From positions 62,001 through 126,000 of the forward strand of contig NZ_JAGQAZ010000002.1 of the NCBI RefSeq assembly GCF_024345375.1: a DNA stretch of 64,000 nt, in the 5' to 3' direction. Shown piece by piece: positions 53,509-63,113 of the stretch. Made by a program: the position numbers and the translations under genes. The stretch is from Cyanobium sp. WAJ14-Wanaka. GTDB lineage: Bacteria; Cyanobacteriota; Cyanobacteriia; PCC-6307; Cyanobiaceae. Each line of letters starts with the position of its first letter. Positions within the stretch are counted from its first letter, which is position 1. Below the pieces are notes generated by a model, which saw only the letters and a list, made by a program, of their open reading frames with translations, did no database searches and was not told the origin of the DNA.

Positions 53509-54261
53509 CTAGGGATTAAGGGCATCCCTATCGGCCACCACCCGCACCCGCTTGGTGGCCGTCACGATTCCCTTGGGATGGACCAGCAGCACGGCCCAGG
53601 TTTGGGAACCTGGGCTAAGGGGCGCTTGCACGGTTTTAAACAGGCCGCCGCCACCCAGGGCCCCCAGGGGCAGGGACGGACTGGCCATGGTGGTCACCAT
53701 CTGGTCGCTGATCGCTGCCAGGCCCCCCGCCAACACGGAGCCGGCCAGGGGTTCATCAAATAAGACGTCGACGTCATAGCGCTGGCCCGTCAGCACCGCA
53801 TCGGGGATCAAAAGACTCACCGGCAGCTGGGAATCGCTGCTGTGGAGCACCGATTGCTCCTCAATAACCCGCTGGCTATTGATGCGGCCGCCATCGCTGC
53901 CCAGGGCCAACCGCTGCACCGCTTCGAAGGTGTAGGCATGGGGACCAGCCTTTTGATGGCCCGTCACCTTGACCTGGGTGGTGGCACTGCCGTCCCGCAG
54001 GGGGGCGCCGGGGCTGACCTGCCACTGGGCATCGGGAAATTGCTTGAGCAGCACGCGGCGGCGCATTTCCACCAGGGCCGGATCCAAACCGGGCCCAGGC
54101 TCCAGCACCAGGCTCAGTTCGCCAGCGCCGTTGAAGGCCCGCTCCAGGCCCTGGAGCTGCTGGGGAGTGGGGGCAGCGGCCCAGGCACTGCCGAGGGTGG
54201 CGCCACCAGCCAAGCCAAGCCCGCCGATCAGGCCCAGCAATCCAAACCAAACGCGCGGCAT
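53509..54261 (-). CDS. Hypothetical secreted protein
   Basis: A 250-residue protein, not recognised. Signal peptide 'VWFGLLGLIGGLGLAGGATLGSAWAAA', then 'PTPQQLQGLERAFNGAGELSLVLEPGPGLDPALVEMRRRVLLKQFPDAQWQV', an NTF2-like or fasciclin-free alpha/beta region ('TTQVKVTGHQKAGPHAYTFEAVQRLALG') and a strand-rich C-terminus with a Gly-rich stretch. ATG at 54261 puts the signal peptide first; the frame extends to 54336, which would overlap murG. Homologues exist in picocyanobacteria by architecture, but no function is known. It is convergent with pgk. Confidence 0.72.
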   Translation of the reverse strand: MPRVWFGLLGLIGGLGLAGGATLGSAWAAAPTPQQLQGLERAFNGAGELSLVLEPGPGLDPALVEMRRRVLLKQFPDAQWQVSPGAPLRDGSATTQVKVTGHQKAGPHAYTFEAVQRLALGSDGGRINSQRVIEEQSVLHSSDSQLPVSLLIPDAVLTGQRYDVDVLFDEPLAGSVLAGGLAAISDQMVTTMASPSLPLGALGGGGLFKTVQAPLSPGSQTWAVLLVHPKGIVTATKRVRVVADRDALNP

Positions 54262-54311
54262 CGAGGCAGCCAAAACCGCTTTTAAGTTAGGTCGGCCCCC
54301 AGGCTCTGCCG

Positions 54312-55394
54312 ATGCCCAGGCTCCTAATTGCAGCAAGCGGTACTGGAGGCCATCTTTTCCCAGCCCTGGCGGTGGCGGAGGCGATGCCAGGGGATTGGGA
54401 TGTGCACTGGTTGGGGGTGCCAGACCGGCTTGAGCGGCAGCTGGTGCCGAGCCGCTATCCCCTGCACACCGTGCGGGCCGGCGGGCTCCAGGGCCGGGGC
54501 CTGCGCAAGTTGCTCAACGCGCTCCAATTGGTGCTTGCCATCCAGGCGGCCAGGCGCCTGATCCGCCGGGAGCAGGTGAGCGCGGTCTTCAGCACCGGGG
54601 GCTACATCGCTGCCCCGGCAATCCTGGCGGCCCGTAGCTGCGGGATTCCCGTGGTGCTCCATGAGAGCAATGCCATTCCCGGCAAGGTGACCCGCCTACT
54701 GGCCCGCCACTGCACCCGGGTGGCCCTGGGCCTGCCCCAAGCCGCCAAGCGTTTGGGGCGCTGCCATGTCGAGGTCTGCGGCACTCCGGTGCGCCAAGCC
54801 TTCCTGGAGCCAGCGGAGCTACCGCCATGGGTGCCAGGGGGGAGTGGGCCGCTGCTGGTGGTGATGGGCGGCAGCCAGGGGGCCGTGGGCCTCAACCGCA
54901 TGGTGCGGCCCCTGCTGGGCCGACTTAGCCAGGCGGGGGTGCGGGTGGTGCACCTAACCGGCAGCAACGACCCAGAAGCTGGATGCGGCGGCCCCCTAAC
55001 CGGGGTGGTGGAGCGCCAATTTTCCGATGAAATTGCCGGCCTACTGCAACACGCAGATCTGGTAATCAGCCGCTCCGGAGCCGGCAGCCTGAGTGAATTG
55101 GCGATTTGCGCTGCCGCGGCGATCCTGGTGCCCTACCCAGCCGCCGCCGATGGCCACCAGGAGGCCAATGCGGCAGCTGCGGCGGCATTGGGGGCAGCCC
55201 TAATCGTGCATCAACACGAACCCGGGATCGCCACCCTCGAGCGCAGCATCTGGCGCCTACTCGGGCCCCGGCTGCGGGGCTACCAGGGCAGTGCCGATCC
55301 CCTGCGGGCCATGGCCCATGGCATGGCCCAACTGGCGGTACGCGATGCTGATAGGCAGTTGGCCGAGATTTTGGTGGGGCTGGCTGAGCCTTAG
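54312..55394 (+). CDS. murG: UDP-GlcNAc--undecaprenyl-PP-MurNAc-pentapeptide GlcNAc transferase
   Basis: A 360-residue GT28 enzyme forming lipid II in peptidoglycan synthesis. It has '[25 protein letters not shown]' (GTGGH loop), '[16 protein letters not shown]', '[16 protein letters not shown]', '[18 protein letters not shown]' and '[17 protein letters not shown]' with the sugar-nucleotide site. It is divergent from the secreted protein gene (50 bp) and ends 11 bp from the convergent aminotransferase. Confidence 0.96.
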   Translation: MPRLLIAASGTGGHLFPALAVAEAMPGDWDVHWLGVPDRLERQLVPSRYPLHTVRAGGLQGRGLRKLLNALQLVLAIQAARRLIRREQVSAVFSTGGYIAAPAILAARSCGIPVVLHESNAIPGKVTRLLARHCTRVALGLPQAAKRLGRCHVEVCGTPVRQAFLEPAELPPWVPGGSGPLLVVMGGSQGAVGLNRMVRPLLGRLSQAGVRVVHLTGSNDPEAGCGGPLTGVVERQFSDEIAGLLQHADLVISRSGAGSLSELAICAAAAILVPYPAAADGHQEANAAAAAALGAALIVHQHEPGIATLERSIWRLLGPRLRGYQGSADPLRAMAHGMAQLAVRDADRQLAEILVGLAEP

Positions 55395-55404
55395 ATGCTG
55401 AGCC

Positions 55405-56538
55405 CTAGGGGGCTTGGCCATAGCCAGCTAACTCCTGCCGCAAAGCTGCCACGATGCGCCGGTTCTGGCTTCGCTTCTGAAAACCGATTCGCAGCCAGTT
55501 CTCACCCAAACCAGCAAAACTGCGGCAATCCCGGAGCAGGATCCGATGGCGTTGCTCCAGGGCCTCCCGCATAGACACAAGCTCGTGGTCTGAACGGATC
55601 AGTAGGTAATTGGCGGCCGATGGCATTGGCCTAAGGCCCGGCAAACCGGCCAGCTCCGACGCCAACCAAGCGCCCTCCTCCCTTACCCAGCCCTGCACCC
55701 TGGCGGACCAACGGCCATGGCGCTGGGGATCGCCCAACAGCCACGCCCCAAGGGATGCCGCCAGGCCATTTACGGGCCAGGGATCACGCCATGCGGCCCA
55801 ACGGGCCAGTCGCTCGGGCTGGGCGATCGCATAGCCCAGGCGCAAACCAGCCAGGCCATAGAGCTTGGTGAGGCTGCGAATCACCACCAGGTTGGGATGG
55901 CTCTCCACCAGGGGAATCAGGCTCTGGGCCTCACCATTTGGCACCAGCGGCAGAAAGGCCTCATCGCAAATCACCAGGGATTGGCGCTCCAACCAAGGCT
56001 CCAGGCTTTCGCGACTCCAAAGCTGACCCGTGGGGTTGTGGGGGTTAGTTAGCCAAAGCGCACCCTCACCAACGGCAGCGGCAGTGGCAGTGGCAGTGGC
56101 AGTGGCAAAAGCATGCGGGAAGGCAGCAGACCAATGCGCCGGCAGTGGGACCGACTGCACCTTCGCCTGCCAGGTGGCGAGGGCACGCCGGTAGTCGGCA
56201 AAACCTGGCTCAGGGAGCCAACTAGACCCGGCCGCCGCGGCATCGCGGGCAGCCCAGGTGAACAGTTCAGCAGCCCCATTGCCCACCAAAACTGATGCTT
56301 TCTGGACCCCATGCAAAGCCGCCGCCGCCGCTGCGAAACCGCTGTAGGAGCGGTCTGGATAGTCCCTCAGGGGGGAGCCCAGGGTCGATCGCAGTAGCTG
56401 GAAACGATCAACCAGGGGAAGCCCAAAGGGCACCAGGGAGGCACTGGCATCGAGCAGCTGATCTGGCCGACAACCGAGCCGCCTCGCAACTGAGGCGCGA
56501 TTGCCGCCATGGGGCTCCATGAGAGGTGCAGCAGCCAT
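55405..56538 (-). CDS. CobC/CobD-like threonine-phosphate decarboxylase or histidinol-phosphate-type aminotransferase
   Basis: A 377-residue fold-type I PLP enzyme. The N-terminal 'PHGGNRASVARRLGC..LLDASASLVPFGLP' is the cobalamin CobC/CobD beginning. It continues with 'NPHNPTGQLW', 'LVICDEAFLPL' and the PLP lysine in 'IRSLTKLYGLAGLRLGYAI'. By that N-terminus it would make aminopropanol phosphate for cobamide (pseudocobalamin) synthesis, although HisC-like specificity is possible. A Thr-Ala repeat (residues ~144-152) is encoded by a GGCAGT microsatellite. ATG at 56538 overlaps the divergent gene; ATG at 56520 is an alternative. Confidence 0.8.
   Translation of the reverse strand: MAAAPLMEPHGGNRASVARRLGCRPDQLLDASASLVPFGLPLVDRFQLLRSTLGSPLRDYPDRSYSGFAAAAAALHGVQKASVLVGNGAAELFTWAARDAAAAGSSWLPEPGFADYRRALATWQAKVQSVPLPAHWSAAFPHAFATATATATAAAVGEGALWLTNPHNPTGQLWSRESLEPWLERQSLVICDEAFLPLVPNGEAQSLIPLVESHPNLVVIRSLTKLYGLAGLRLGYAIAQPERLARWAAWRDPWPVNGLAASLGAWLLGDPQRHGRWSARVQGWVREEGAWLASELAGLPGLRPMPSAANYLLIRSDHELVSMREALEQRHRILLRDCRSFAGLGENWLRIGFQKRSQNRRIVAALRQELAGYGQAP
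56074..56109. repeat. GGCAGY hexanucleotide array in the aminotransferase gene
   Basis: Five consecutive GGCAGC/GGCAGT units and a degenerate sixth encode alternating Thr-Ala in a surface loop on the minus strand, in frame. Confidence 0.9.
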
Positions 56539-57470
56539 GCAGCGACGCTACGGGGCCGCCCAGGGGCCTGTCGCCAACAGGGCAAGAAGACGCTAAAAAC
56601 GGGCACCGGAGCAAGACCATCACCCATATCCGATTTCCCAAGCCAAAACCAACTGGCCCCCTAGATCCCCTGCTGCGCTCGCTGCTGGCTTTGGTTTTCG
56701 TGCCCGGGTTTTTGCTGCCTGGAGCTGCAGGCAAGGCAGCCGAGCGGCCGGAATTACTCATTCAGCTCCTGGATCAGGGCCGTTGTGCAGGCTGCCAATT
56801 GACAGATGCCGACCTGGTGCTGGCCCACTTGCCAAATGCGGATTTGCGGGGAGCCAAGCTCAATGGGGCAAATCTCAGCCAAGCCCAATTGGACGGGGCA
56901 AAGCTCAATGGGGCCGACCTGCGCAACACCAGCCTGCTGGGCGCCTCGTTGCGGGGAGCAGACCTGCGGGGCGCCAATCTTGAGGGCACCGACCTACGCC
57001 AGGCCGACCTCAGCGGCGCCCTACTGGATCGAACAGCTCTGGAACGGGCCCACTGGCAGCAAGCGAAGGGAATCAACAGCAACCAGTTGAGCTATGCCCA
57101 ACTGCACAATGCGGGCGTGGCTGCCCACGACGCCGGCCAACCGCAAAAAGCTGAACTCTGGTTCAGCCAAGCCATCCAACGCCAACCTGAAGCGGCCGTG
57201 AGCTGGGTGGCAAGGGCCATAAGCCGCAGCCAGCAGGGCAAAACACCTCTGGCCGCCAATGATTTCGACACCGCAGCACGCCTTTACGCCCAAAGGGGCG
57301 ACGGGGAGAGCGCAAAACAACTGAAAGAGGCAGCAACAGCCCTGGCCAAGCCCCAAAAACAGGAACCAGGCGGCAATGGCATCGGCAGCCAATTACTTGG
57401 CACCGCTGCTGCCCTGGCCAAATTGCTCGGTCCCCTGGCCGGATTGGCCCTTCTCCCAATCGGCATCTAG
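56526..57470 (+). CDS. Secreted pentapeptide-repeat and TPR-like protein
   Basis: A 314-residue protein. An N-terminal tail (~1-48) leads to a hydrophobic segment ('LLRSLLALVFVPGFLLPGAA') that could be a signal peptide or anchor. Next come pentapeptide repeats A(D/N)LxX (~90-165: 'ADLVLAHLPNADLRGAKLNGANLSQAQLDGAKLNGADL..' in uninterrupted register), then a TPR-like helical part ('GVAAHDAGQPQKAELWFSQAIQRQPEAAVSWVARAISRSQQGK'), and a hydrophobic C-terminus 'LLGPLAGLALLPIGI'. GTG at 56526 is the only plausible start. It starts divergently inside the aminotransferase 5' end and ends 2 bp before the convergent pilQ stop. Confidence 0.82.
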   Translation: MQQPCSDATGPPRGLSPTGQEDAKNGHRSKTITHIRFPKPKPTGPLDPLLRSLLALVFVPGFLLPGAAGKAAERPELLIQLLDQGRCAGCQLTDADLVLAHLPNADLRGAKLNGANLSQAQLDGAKLNGADLRNTSLLGASLRGADLRGANLEGTDLRQADLSGALLDRTALERAHWQQAKGINSNQLSYAQLHNAGVAAHDAGQPQKAELWFSQAIQRQPEAAVSWVARAISRSQQGKTPLAANDFDTAARLYAQRGDGESAKQLKEAATALAKPQKQEPGGNGIGSQLLGTAAALAKLLGPLAGLALLPIGI

Positions 57471-57471
57471 A

Positions 57472-59595
57472 TCAATAGCCAGTCGCTTGACCCATCCACT
57501 CCCGGGCCTGGGAGGAGGAGGGCTGGTAGCCAAAGCCAAATACGCCACCAGATTCATCATTGATAACTTTTGGGGTCACCATGATCACCAATTCGCGTTT
57601 ATCACGGGTACGCCCAGAGTTACGGAAAAATTGACCAATTAGGGGAATATCTCCAAGGATCGGCCATTTAGTAACCGTTGAGATATCGGAATCAGAAATC
57701 ACACCGGTGAGGATCAAGGTTTGACCATCACGCACCCTCACCGTGCCCGTATCAAGTCGACGAACACTCAATATCTGAATTTCACCGCAACCCTGAACTG
57801 CAGTTTTTGATGTGGCCGCAGAAATGGCTGGCGACAAGGTAAATGTCACAAACCCATTGTCATCTATTTTGGATACCCGTGCCCCCAAGGTGAGGCCTGA
57901 TATGCCAAATCCCGGAGTACAGGTGACGATGTTACTGCTGTTACTGCCGGTCGTCTGGTTGGAGCTATAGGCGGTCACCACATTTGTTCCGACAGTCACG
58001 AAGGATTCATTGGCCCTTGGTCGCCCAATTGAAGCGGTTGACAGCGAGCTACTCACTCCATTGGGCCCACCGGCACTTGTGGCCGCCGCCACCTCAGCAC
58101 CACCTTCTATCGGCTCGGGATTTTCCGACAAAATCAAGGTGGGGGATGCCAACAACTTGGTGTTGCTAGAGACGATGCTGGCCCGCAGGTAATCCACAAA
58201 CGAGCCATCACTGGGCTGGCTTACTGCCGGGGTCGAAGCTGGATAGCCATTGCCGAACGATCCCAAAAACTTACCCGAATCATTAACAATAAAATTGTTG
58301 CCGAAGCGGAAGGCAAAGCTATTGGCTATATTGGTGTCATTATTTAAGTTCACATCTAAAATCTTCACGGCCAGGGCCACCTGCCTTTGCCTGAGATCAA
58401 GCTGCCTGAGATATTGCTCTGCCACCACAATTAAACCTGAATCACCAATCAGAGTCACGGTGCCAAGTCTTGGATCCGTGGTGGCCTGCAGGCCCAGCAA
58501 GGGCCCCTTTGGGGCCCCAAACGATTCCACCGAGGTCTGGGCCGATAATTGTGTCGTCTGGGCAATGGGTGCAGCCGCAACCGCATTTGCCTGGGCAACT
58601 CCCTGGGTAACGGCAGTGGTGATGGTGTTGATTTTGGTGACCGTGGCGCCCAAATTGGCGAGGTAATCAGCCGCGGAATTAGGCGATACCTGATTCAGTC
58701 GGTATACCTTGGACATCTGGGGTGAAAAACCTTTGCCCGCAAGGCTGGGGCCAGCCATGATTAGGTTTCCCTCCAACCGACCCTGCAAACCAGCTGCCAA
58801 CAGCACGGCATTCAAGGCTCGGGGATAGGTCTCGTTTTTGAAGGCAATCGTGACGGCCCGGAGCCTGGGGGCCGGACTACTCGCTGGGCCCTCCCCATCG
58901 GGATCTACATAGACAAATCCATAGCCGCCGATCTGGGCCAAGGCCATTAGGGCGTCCTTGGCGGGGGCATTGCGCAGGGTGAGGGTTACCCGGGGACCCT
59001 TGACCTGAAGAAGGGCCGTATTGCGAAGCACCATCGAACCAACGGCCATGTCGCCCAAAGGCGGAGCGACTGCCCTGGGCCGCAGAGGTGGGACATAGCC
59101 GGGCTGGGGAATGCTGCCGGGTTGGTTGAGATCAAGGCGCCCCGTTTGCTGTGCCGATCGGAAAGGCGCCGCAAAGGCAATGATCAGATTTTGGCCATCT
59201 GCACTGATAGTGGGGCGGCGCAAAGGCAGGCCTGGAGTAGCCGTGATCTCCACCTGATAGGTAGATCCGGCTCCCTGCAAACTAACCAGCTGCAGTCCTA
59301 ATTCAGGCATTGCCAATCGCTGGGGACCAAATTTCAGGGCACCAGGTTTGTCAGTGGCAATTTGCGCTTCCCAGCGGCTGGCATCACCGCTCTGGCGCAG
59401 CTGGGGAGCAGCGCCCACACCCCCAATCACCAGCTCCACCGCATCCGGCAGCCGGCGAATGCTCATTTCGATGGCTCCAGCCGGTGTGGCTGCCAAAGCT
59501 TGCAGCGCCGGGACAGGAATTAAATTTATGGAAGCAAAACCACCAATCAAAAGCCAGCCTTGCCGGCGTGGAGCGCGCTGCACCACCTCACCCAT
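57472..59595 (-). CDS. pilQ: Type IV pilus outer-membrane secretin PilQ
   Basis: A 707-residue secretin. It has a signal peptide-like start, then an AMIN domain ('AIEMSIRRLPDAVELVIGGVG', 'YQVEITATPGLPLRR'), an N0/N1 part ('LRNAPAKDALMALAQIGGYGFVYVD'), 'VYRLNQVSPNSAADYLANLGA' and the secretin core with 'QRQVALAVKILDVNLN', 'SSNTKLLASPTLILSENPEP' and the terminal 'LILTGVISDSDISTVTKWPILGDIPLIGQFFRNSGRTRDKRELVIMVTPKVI'. It forms the pilus exit pore. It is the last gene of pilMN-pilO-pilQ; no pilP gene is present, as is usual in cyanobacteria. Confidence 0.95.
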   Translation of the reverse strand: MGEVVQRAPRRQGWLLIGGFASINLIPVPALQALAATPAGAIEMSIRRLPDAVELVIGGVGAAPQLRQSGDASRWEAQIATDKPGALKFGPQRLAMPELGLQLVSLQGAGSTYQVEITATPGLPLRRPTISADGQNLIIAFAAPFRSAQQTGRLDLNQPGSIPQPGYVPPLRPRAVAPPLGDMAVGSMVLRNTALLQVKGPRVTLTLRNAPAKDALMALAQIGGYGFVYVDPDGEGPASSPAPRLRAVTIAFKNETYPRALNAVLLAAGLQGRLEGNLIMAGPSLAGKGFSPQMSKVYRLNQVSPNSAADYLANLGATVTKINTITTAVTQGVAQANAVAAAPIAQTTQLSAQTSVESFGAPKGPLLGLQATTDPRLGTVTLIGDSGLIVVAEQYLRQLDLRQRQVALAVKILDVNLNNDTNIANSFAFRFGNNFIVNDSGKFLGSFGNGYPASTPAVSQPSDGSFVDYLRASIVSSNTKLLASPTLILSENPEPIEGGAEVAAATSAGGPNGVSSSLSTASIGRPRANESFVTVGTNVVTAYSSNQTTGSNSSNIVTCTPGFGISGLTLGARVSKIDDNGFVTFTLSPAISAATSKTAVQGCGEIQILSVRRLDTGTVRVRDGQTLILTGVISDSDISTVTKWPILGDIPLIGQFFRNSGRTRDKRELVIMVTPKVINDESGGVFGFGYQPSSSQAREWMGQATGY

Positions 59596-59665
59596 TCATG
59601 CTGGCCGGATCGTATCGATTGAACACCGATAAAGCCAGTTTCAAGCCAATCTTGTACTGGAAGGC

Positions 59666-60349
59666 CTAGGGAGTTCGGCCGTAGAAACTCACATTGAGCC
59701 TCAAAACCAGCTTCCCCGAAGCCGGTGCCTTGATGCTCGCCCCAGGGGGAGTGGGGCCAGTAGTGGACCCGCCAGGGGCACTTGCGCCAGTGGCGGCCTT
59801 GGGCTCTTCGGGGGACAGCAGTAAATCGCTTTGGACCACTAGCAGATTCAACCTTTCCAGCCCCTGCAAAAAGGCCCATAGCTGGCTGAAATGGCCCTTG
59901 GCCGCCAGCAACACGGTTCGCTTCTGCAGGCCATCCACTGCCAGGGGATCCTGGGGCGCTTTAGCGCCCTTGGGGTCAGCCTGAGCCGCTGGCAATGGCT
60001 GGGGCGCCGCTCCCTGGGGTTGGGGCTCGTAGAGGCTTAGCTCAACTCCAGTGCGATTAGCCAGCTGATCCGCCTGCGCCAGAAAGGTGGCCAAATTGCC
60101 ACTGCCTGCAATCAGCTGGAGCAGCAGGTCCTGCTGCTGCTGGGCCCGCTCCAGGCGCTCCTGCTGGGACGTCAACTGTCGACGCAGTGAGGGGAGTTGA
60201 TCCACCTGCTCGCGCAGGGCCATCAACCGGGCCTCTTCCTGCTGCCACTGCTGAAATTGGGGCACCACCGCAAAGCCAGCCACCAAGGCTGTGATGGCGC
60301 CACCGCAGGCCAGCGGCAGCCAAAACGCAGGCTGCTGGAGACCCCTCAA
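59666..60349 (-). CDS. pilO: Type IV pilus assembly protein PilO
   Basis: A 227-residue protein: one N-terminal transmembrane helix ('FWLPLACGGAITALVAGFAVVP'), a coiled coil of ~55 residues ('QQWQQEEARLMALREQVDQLPSLRRQLTSQQERLERAQQQQDLL') and a periplasmic ferredoxin-like domain ('LATFLAQADQLANRTGVELSLYEPQ', 'KGHFSQLWAFLQGLERLNLLVVQSDL'). This is the PilO layout of the alignment complex. A Pro/Gly/Ala linker lies near the C-terminus. ATG at 60349 overlaps the pilMN stop (4 bp); 70 bp separate it from pilQ. Confidence 0.88.
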   Translation of the reverse strand: MRGLQQPAFWLPLACGGAITALVAGFAVVPQFQQWQQEEARLMALREQVDQLPSLRRQLTSQQERLERAQQQQDLLLQLIAGSGNLATFLAQADQLANRTGVELSLYEPQPQGAAPQPLPAAQADPKGAKAPQDPLAVDGLQKRTVLLAAKGHFSQLWAFLQGLERLNLLVVQSDLLLSPEEPKAATGASAPGGSTTGPTPPGASIKAPASGKLVLRLNVSFYGRTP

Positions 60350-61947
60350 GGCAACAAGCCCTCCCGACGCAAAAGCTCCTGCCGTTCAGCCATCCCCAGC
60401 GATCCAAGGGCACGTAATTGCCCAATCGAGAGGGGCACTGCCTTCTTGGCAAGCGGCGCGCTGATCTCAAATTGCACGGGCTCAGCGGCTGGGCCAGGCC
60501 CATTAGGGGCGCCATCTTGCCGGCTCGCCTTCACCAATTTGACGTCATTTCCCTCAAATAAACCAGAACCCTGAAGCTCCAGCTCAAGGGCATTGATGCG
60601 AACAAAAGCCTGGGGGTCACTGGCCAAACCCTGGATTCGGAGCAAACCTGGTTCCCGCTTCAAGGAAGTCAGTTGAACGCCAGCTGGCGTAAGCCGCCTG
60701 AACTCCGCAAGCAAAGCCGACCCCGATTGCACCGCCACCAGACCAACAGCCAATGAGCCATTCCCGCGATCCAACCTCCCTACCTGCAACTGCAGCCGCT
60801 GCAGGCGACCCGCCAGCAGCTCCGCCTGGGCCTGCGCCGGCACCAGGGCGGCAAGCTCAGATTGATTGCGGCCATTGAGGAAAGCCAGCCCTCCCCAAGC
60901 CAGGACCATGGCAGCGAGCAAACCTGCTCCAGCCCAGATACCTTGCCTGAAAAGATCCTGCCCGCCAAGCTCCTCAACGGGCACTAGAGACTTGGAAGCT
61001 TGACCGGGATTTAGACATTGCTCCTGCACTAAATCCGCCCCCACCGTGTTGGCTGCAAGAAAATCCGATCCGAGCCACACCACTGGGAAAGAATCCCAAA
61101 AGGTCCGGAGCTCCGCCTGAAGCTCAACCTGGAGCAAAGCGTCATCGCTGCCTGGCCCATAGCAACAGAAATTGGCGCGGCCATCCTGCACCTGCCGTGC
61201 TCGCCAAAACTGCTGGCGACTCCGCAAGGCGCCCTGCCATTTGAGGTCGAAGGAGCTGCCAGGGGTCCAGCCGGGCAAGGGCCAATCGGCCTGGGGTTCC
61301 CCGTCCATCGTCAGCCAAAGCCTGGAAGCCTGAGGACCCAGGCTTAAAAACCAGCTCTCTCCCTTTTCGTTGCAGGCCAAGGCATGCCAGTCCTGCAGTT
61401 GGGCTGGAATTAACTGCTGCAGACTGATCCCCGCCAAGCCAAAAACCTCTTGCCACGCCTGCACCAAGCTCCGCGGAGCTGCGGCCAGCAGGGTTTGGGC
61501 CGCCTGGGGTGGTGGATTTTTAAGGGGCAAGTAGGTCAGTGCCCAGTCGTCTAAGGAGCCGACCAGCTGCAGCTCAGGTTCCAATTGCCTTATTGCCGCT
61601 AGCGGATCATCAGGGGGCTGATCAAAGGGCCAACTGACGACACGCCAATGGCAAGCTTCCGCAGGCAAAACCGCCGCCACCTTGGCGTTCACTAGGCCTT
61701 GCTCCAAGAGCAGGTCGCCAATGAAATCCCCAAGGGCCGGAATCTGTTGGGGTTGGCCCGCCAGGCAAATTCCGCCAGGCAAGGGAACTTCAAACACCAA
61801 CCTCGGACCCCTGCCCTGCTGCCCCAGCAGCACTCCGCGAAGGCCCCCGTCCGTGATCTCCAGGCGCAGGCGCCTAGGGAAGAGTTGGCCCTGGAGCTCC
61901 TGCCAGCGCTCCTGCAAATAGCCGGGGATCTCCTCGCCTTTCATCAA
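60346..61947 (-). CDS. PilM-PilN fusion of the type IV pilus alignment complex
   Basis: A 533-residue protein with two parts. Residues 1-335 form a soluble actin-like region like PilM: '[21 protein letters not shown]', '[38 protein letters not shown]', '[38 protein letters not shown]'. One helix then follows near 340-360 ('[22 protein letters not shown]') and a PilN-like coiled coil and periplasmic domain ('[52 protein letters not shown]'). Nucleotide-site motifs of PilM are not obvious. The fusion would tether the cytoplasmic ring directly to PilN. It overlaps pyrD and pilO by 4 bp. Confidence 0.78.
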   Translation of the reverse strand: MMKGEEIPGYLQERWQELQGQLFPRRLRLEITDGGLRGVLLGQQGRGPRLVFEVPLPGGICLAGQPQQIPALGDFIGDLLLEQGLVNAKVAAVLPAEACHWRVVSWPFDQPPDDPLAAIRQLEPELQLVGSLDDWALTYLPLKNPPPQAAQTLLAAAPRSLVQAWQEVFGLAGISLQQLIPAQLQDWHALACNEKGESWFLSLGPQASRLWLTMDGEPQADWPLPGWTPGSSFDLKWQGALRSRQQFWRARQVQDGRANFCCYGPGSDDALLQVELQAELRTFWDSFPVVWLGSDFLAANTVGADLVQEQCLNPGQASKSLVPVEELGGQDLFRQGIWAGAGLLAAMVLAWGGLAFLNGRNQSELAALVPAQAQAELLAGRLQRLQLQVGRLDRGNGSLAVGLVAVQSGSALLAEFRRLTPAGVQLTSLKREPGLLRIQGLASDPQAFVRINALELELQGSGLFEGNDVKLVKASRQDGAPNGPGPAAEPVQFEISAPLAKKAVPLSIGQLRALGSLGMAERQELLRREGLLP

Positions 61948-63104
61948 TCCCGCCAGGGCAAGCCGGAGCCCACGGCCTCGCCAATGTGGGCCAGGCCATG
62001 GCGATCCAGTTGCTGGCTGAAACCCTCCAGGATTTGGGGCACCAGGGTTGGGCCCTGGTAAATCCAGCCGGTATAGAGCTGCACCAGGGCTGCTCCGGCA
62101 CTGATCCGCTCCCAGGCGGCCTGGGCCGAATTAATGCCGCCCACCCCGATTAGGGGCAGGGCGGGGCCGGCCGTGGCCCGCAGCCGCCGCAGCACCTCCA
62201 GGGCCCGTGCCCGCAGGGGTACCCCGCTCAGACCCCCCGCCTCCTCCGCCAAGGTGCGACCAGTTTGGACCAAGCGGCGCTGCTCCAGGCCGAGCCGATT
62301 GAGGCTGGTGTTAACAGCAATCACCCCGGCCAATCCCTCCTCGTAGGCCATCCGGGCAATCGAATCAATGGCGTCGTCTTCCAAGTCTGGAGCGATTTTT
62401 ACCAATAGGGGCGGGCAAGCCGGCAGGCGGCGCAACCGCTCCACCAGTCGCCTCAACAACACCTCTTCCTGCAGCTCCCTCAACCCGGGGGTATTGGGGG
62501 AGCTCACGTTGATCACGGCGTAGTCGGCCAGGGGCGCCAGCAGCTCCAGGGAGGAGGCGTAGTCGTCGGGAGCCAACTCCAGGGGTGTGATTTTGGACTT
62601 GCCCAAATTGATACCCAAAACGGCGGGCCGCTGGCCCGTGGGCCGCAGCTTTTGGCGCTCCAAGATGCGCCGCACCTCCTGGGCTCCCCCATTGTTGAAG
62701 CCCATCCGATTGAGGGCCGCCTGCTCGGCCGCCAGGCGAAACAGCCGGGGCTTGGGGTTACCGGGCTGGCCGTGCCAGGTGACAGTTCCCAACTCGGCAA
62801 AACCAAAGCCGAAACAGTGCCAAATGCCAGCAGCCACGGCGTTCTTATCGAAGCCGGCCGCCAAGCCCACAGGGTTTGCAAAACGGCAACCAAACAGGCT
62901 CTGGCCCAGCCGCGGATCGGTGCGTTGCAGCTCCGCCGCCAAGCCATTCAGGGCACCACTCACGACTGGCCACCGGCGCCGCAGCGAGGCCTGGGCCAGG
63001 GCCGTCAGGGTCAGCTGGCTGAGCTGTTCGGCGTCGGCACCCCCATCTGCCGCCAACAGGGGGCCCACAAACTGGCCGTAAAGCGACCCGGAATTAGCAG
63101 CCAT
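61944..63104 (-). CDS. pyrD: Dihydroorotate dehydrogenase (quinone)
   Basis: A 386-residue class 2 enzyme of pyrimidine synthesis that passes electrons to quinone. It has '[40 protein letters not shown]', '[13 protein letters not shown]', '[21 protein letters not shown]', '[20 protein letters not shown]', '[17 protein letters not shown]' and '[36 protein letters not shown]' (FMN site). It begins 9 bp after rnhA and is coupled to pilMN (ATGA). Confidence 0.96.
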   Translation of the reverse strand: MAANSGSLYGQFVGPLLAADGGADAEQLSQLTLTALAQASLRRRWPVVSGALNGLAAELQRTDPRLGQSLFGCRFANPVGLAAGFDKNAVAAGIWHCFGFGFAELGTVTWHGQPGNPKPRLFRLAAEQAALNRMGFNNGGAQEVRRILERQKLRPTGQRPAVLGINLGKSKITPLELAPDDYASSLELLAPLADYAVINVSSPNTPGLRELQEEVLLRRLVERLRRLPACPPLLVKIAPDLEDDAIDSIARMAYEEGLAGVIAVNTSLNRLGLEQRRLVQTGRTLAEEAGGLSGVPLRARALEVLRRLRATAGPALPLIGVGGINSAQAAWERISAGAALVQLYTGWIYQGPTLVPQILEGFSQQLDRHGLAHIGEAVGSGLPWRD

Positions 63105-63113
63105 TACTCCCGT

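Noticed and set aside
53494..53513. Terminator after pgk (CCTAG/CTAGG inverted repeat)
   Set aside because: A five-base stem with no T-run; too weak to call.
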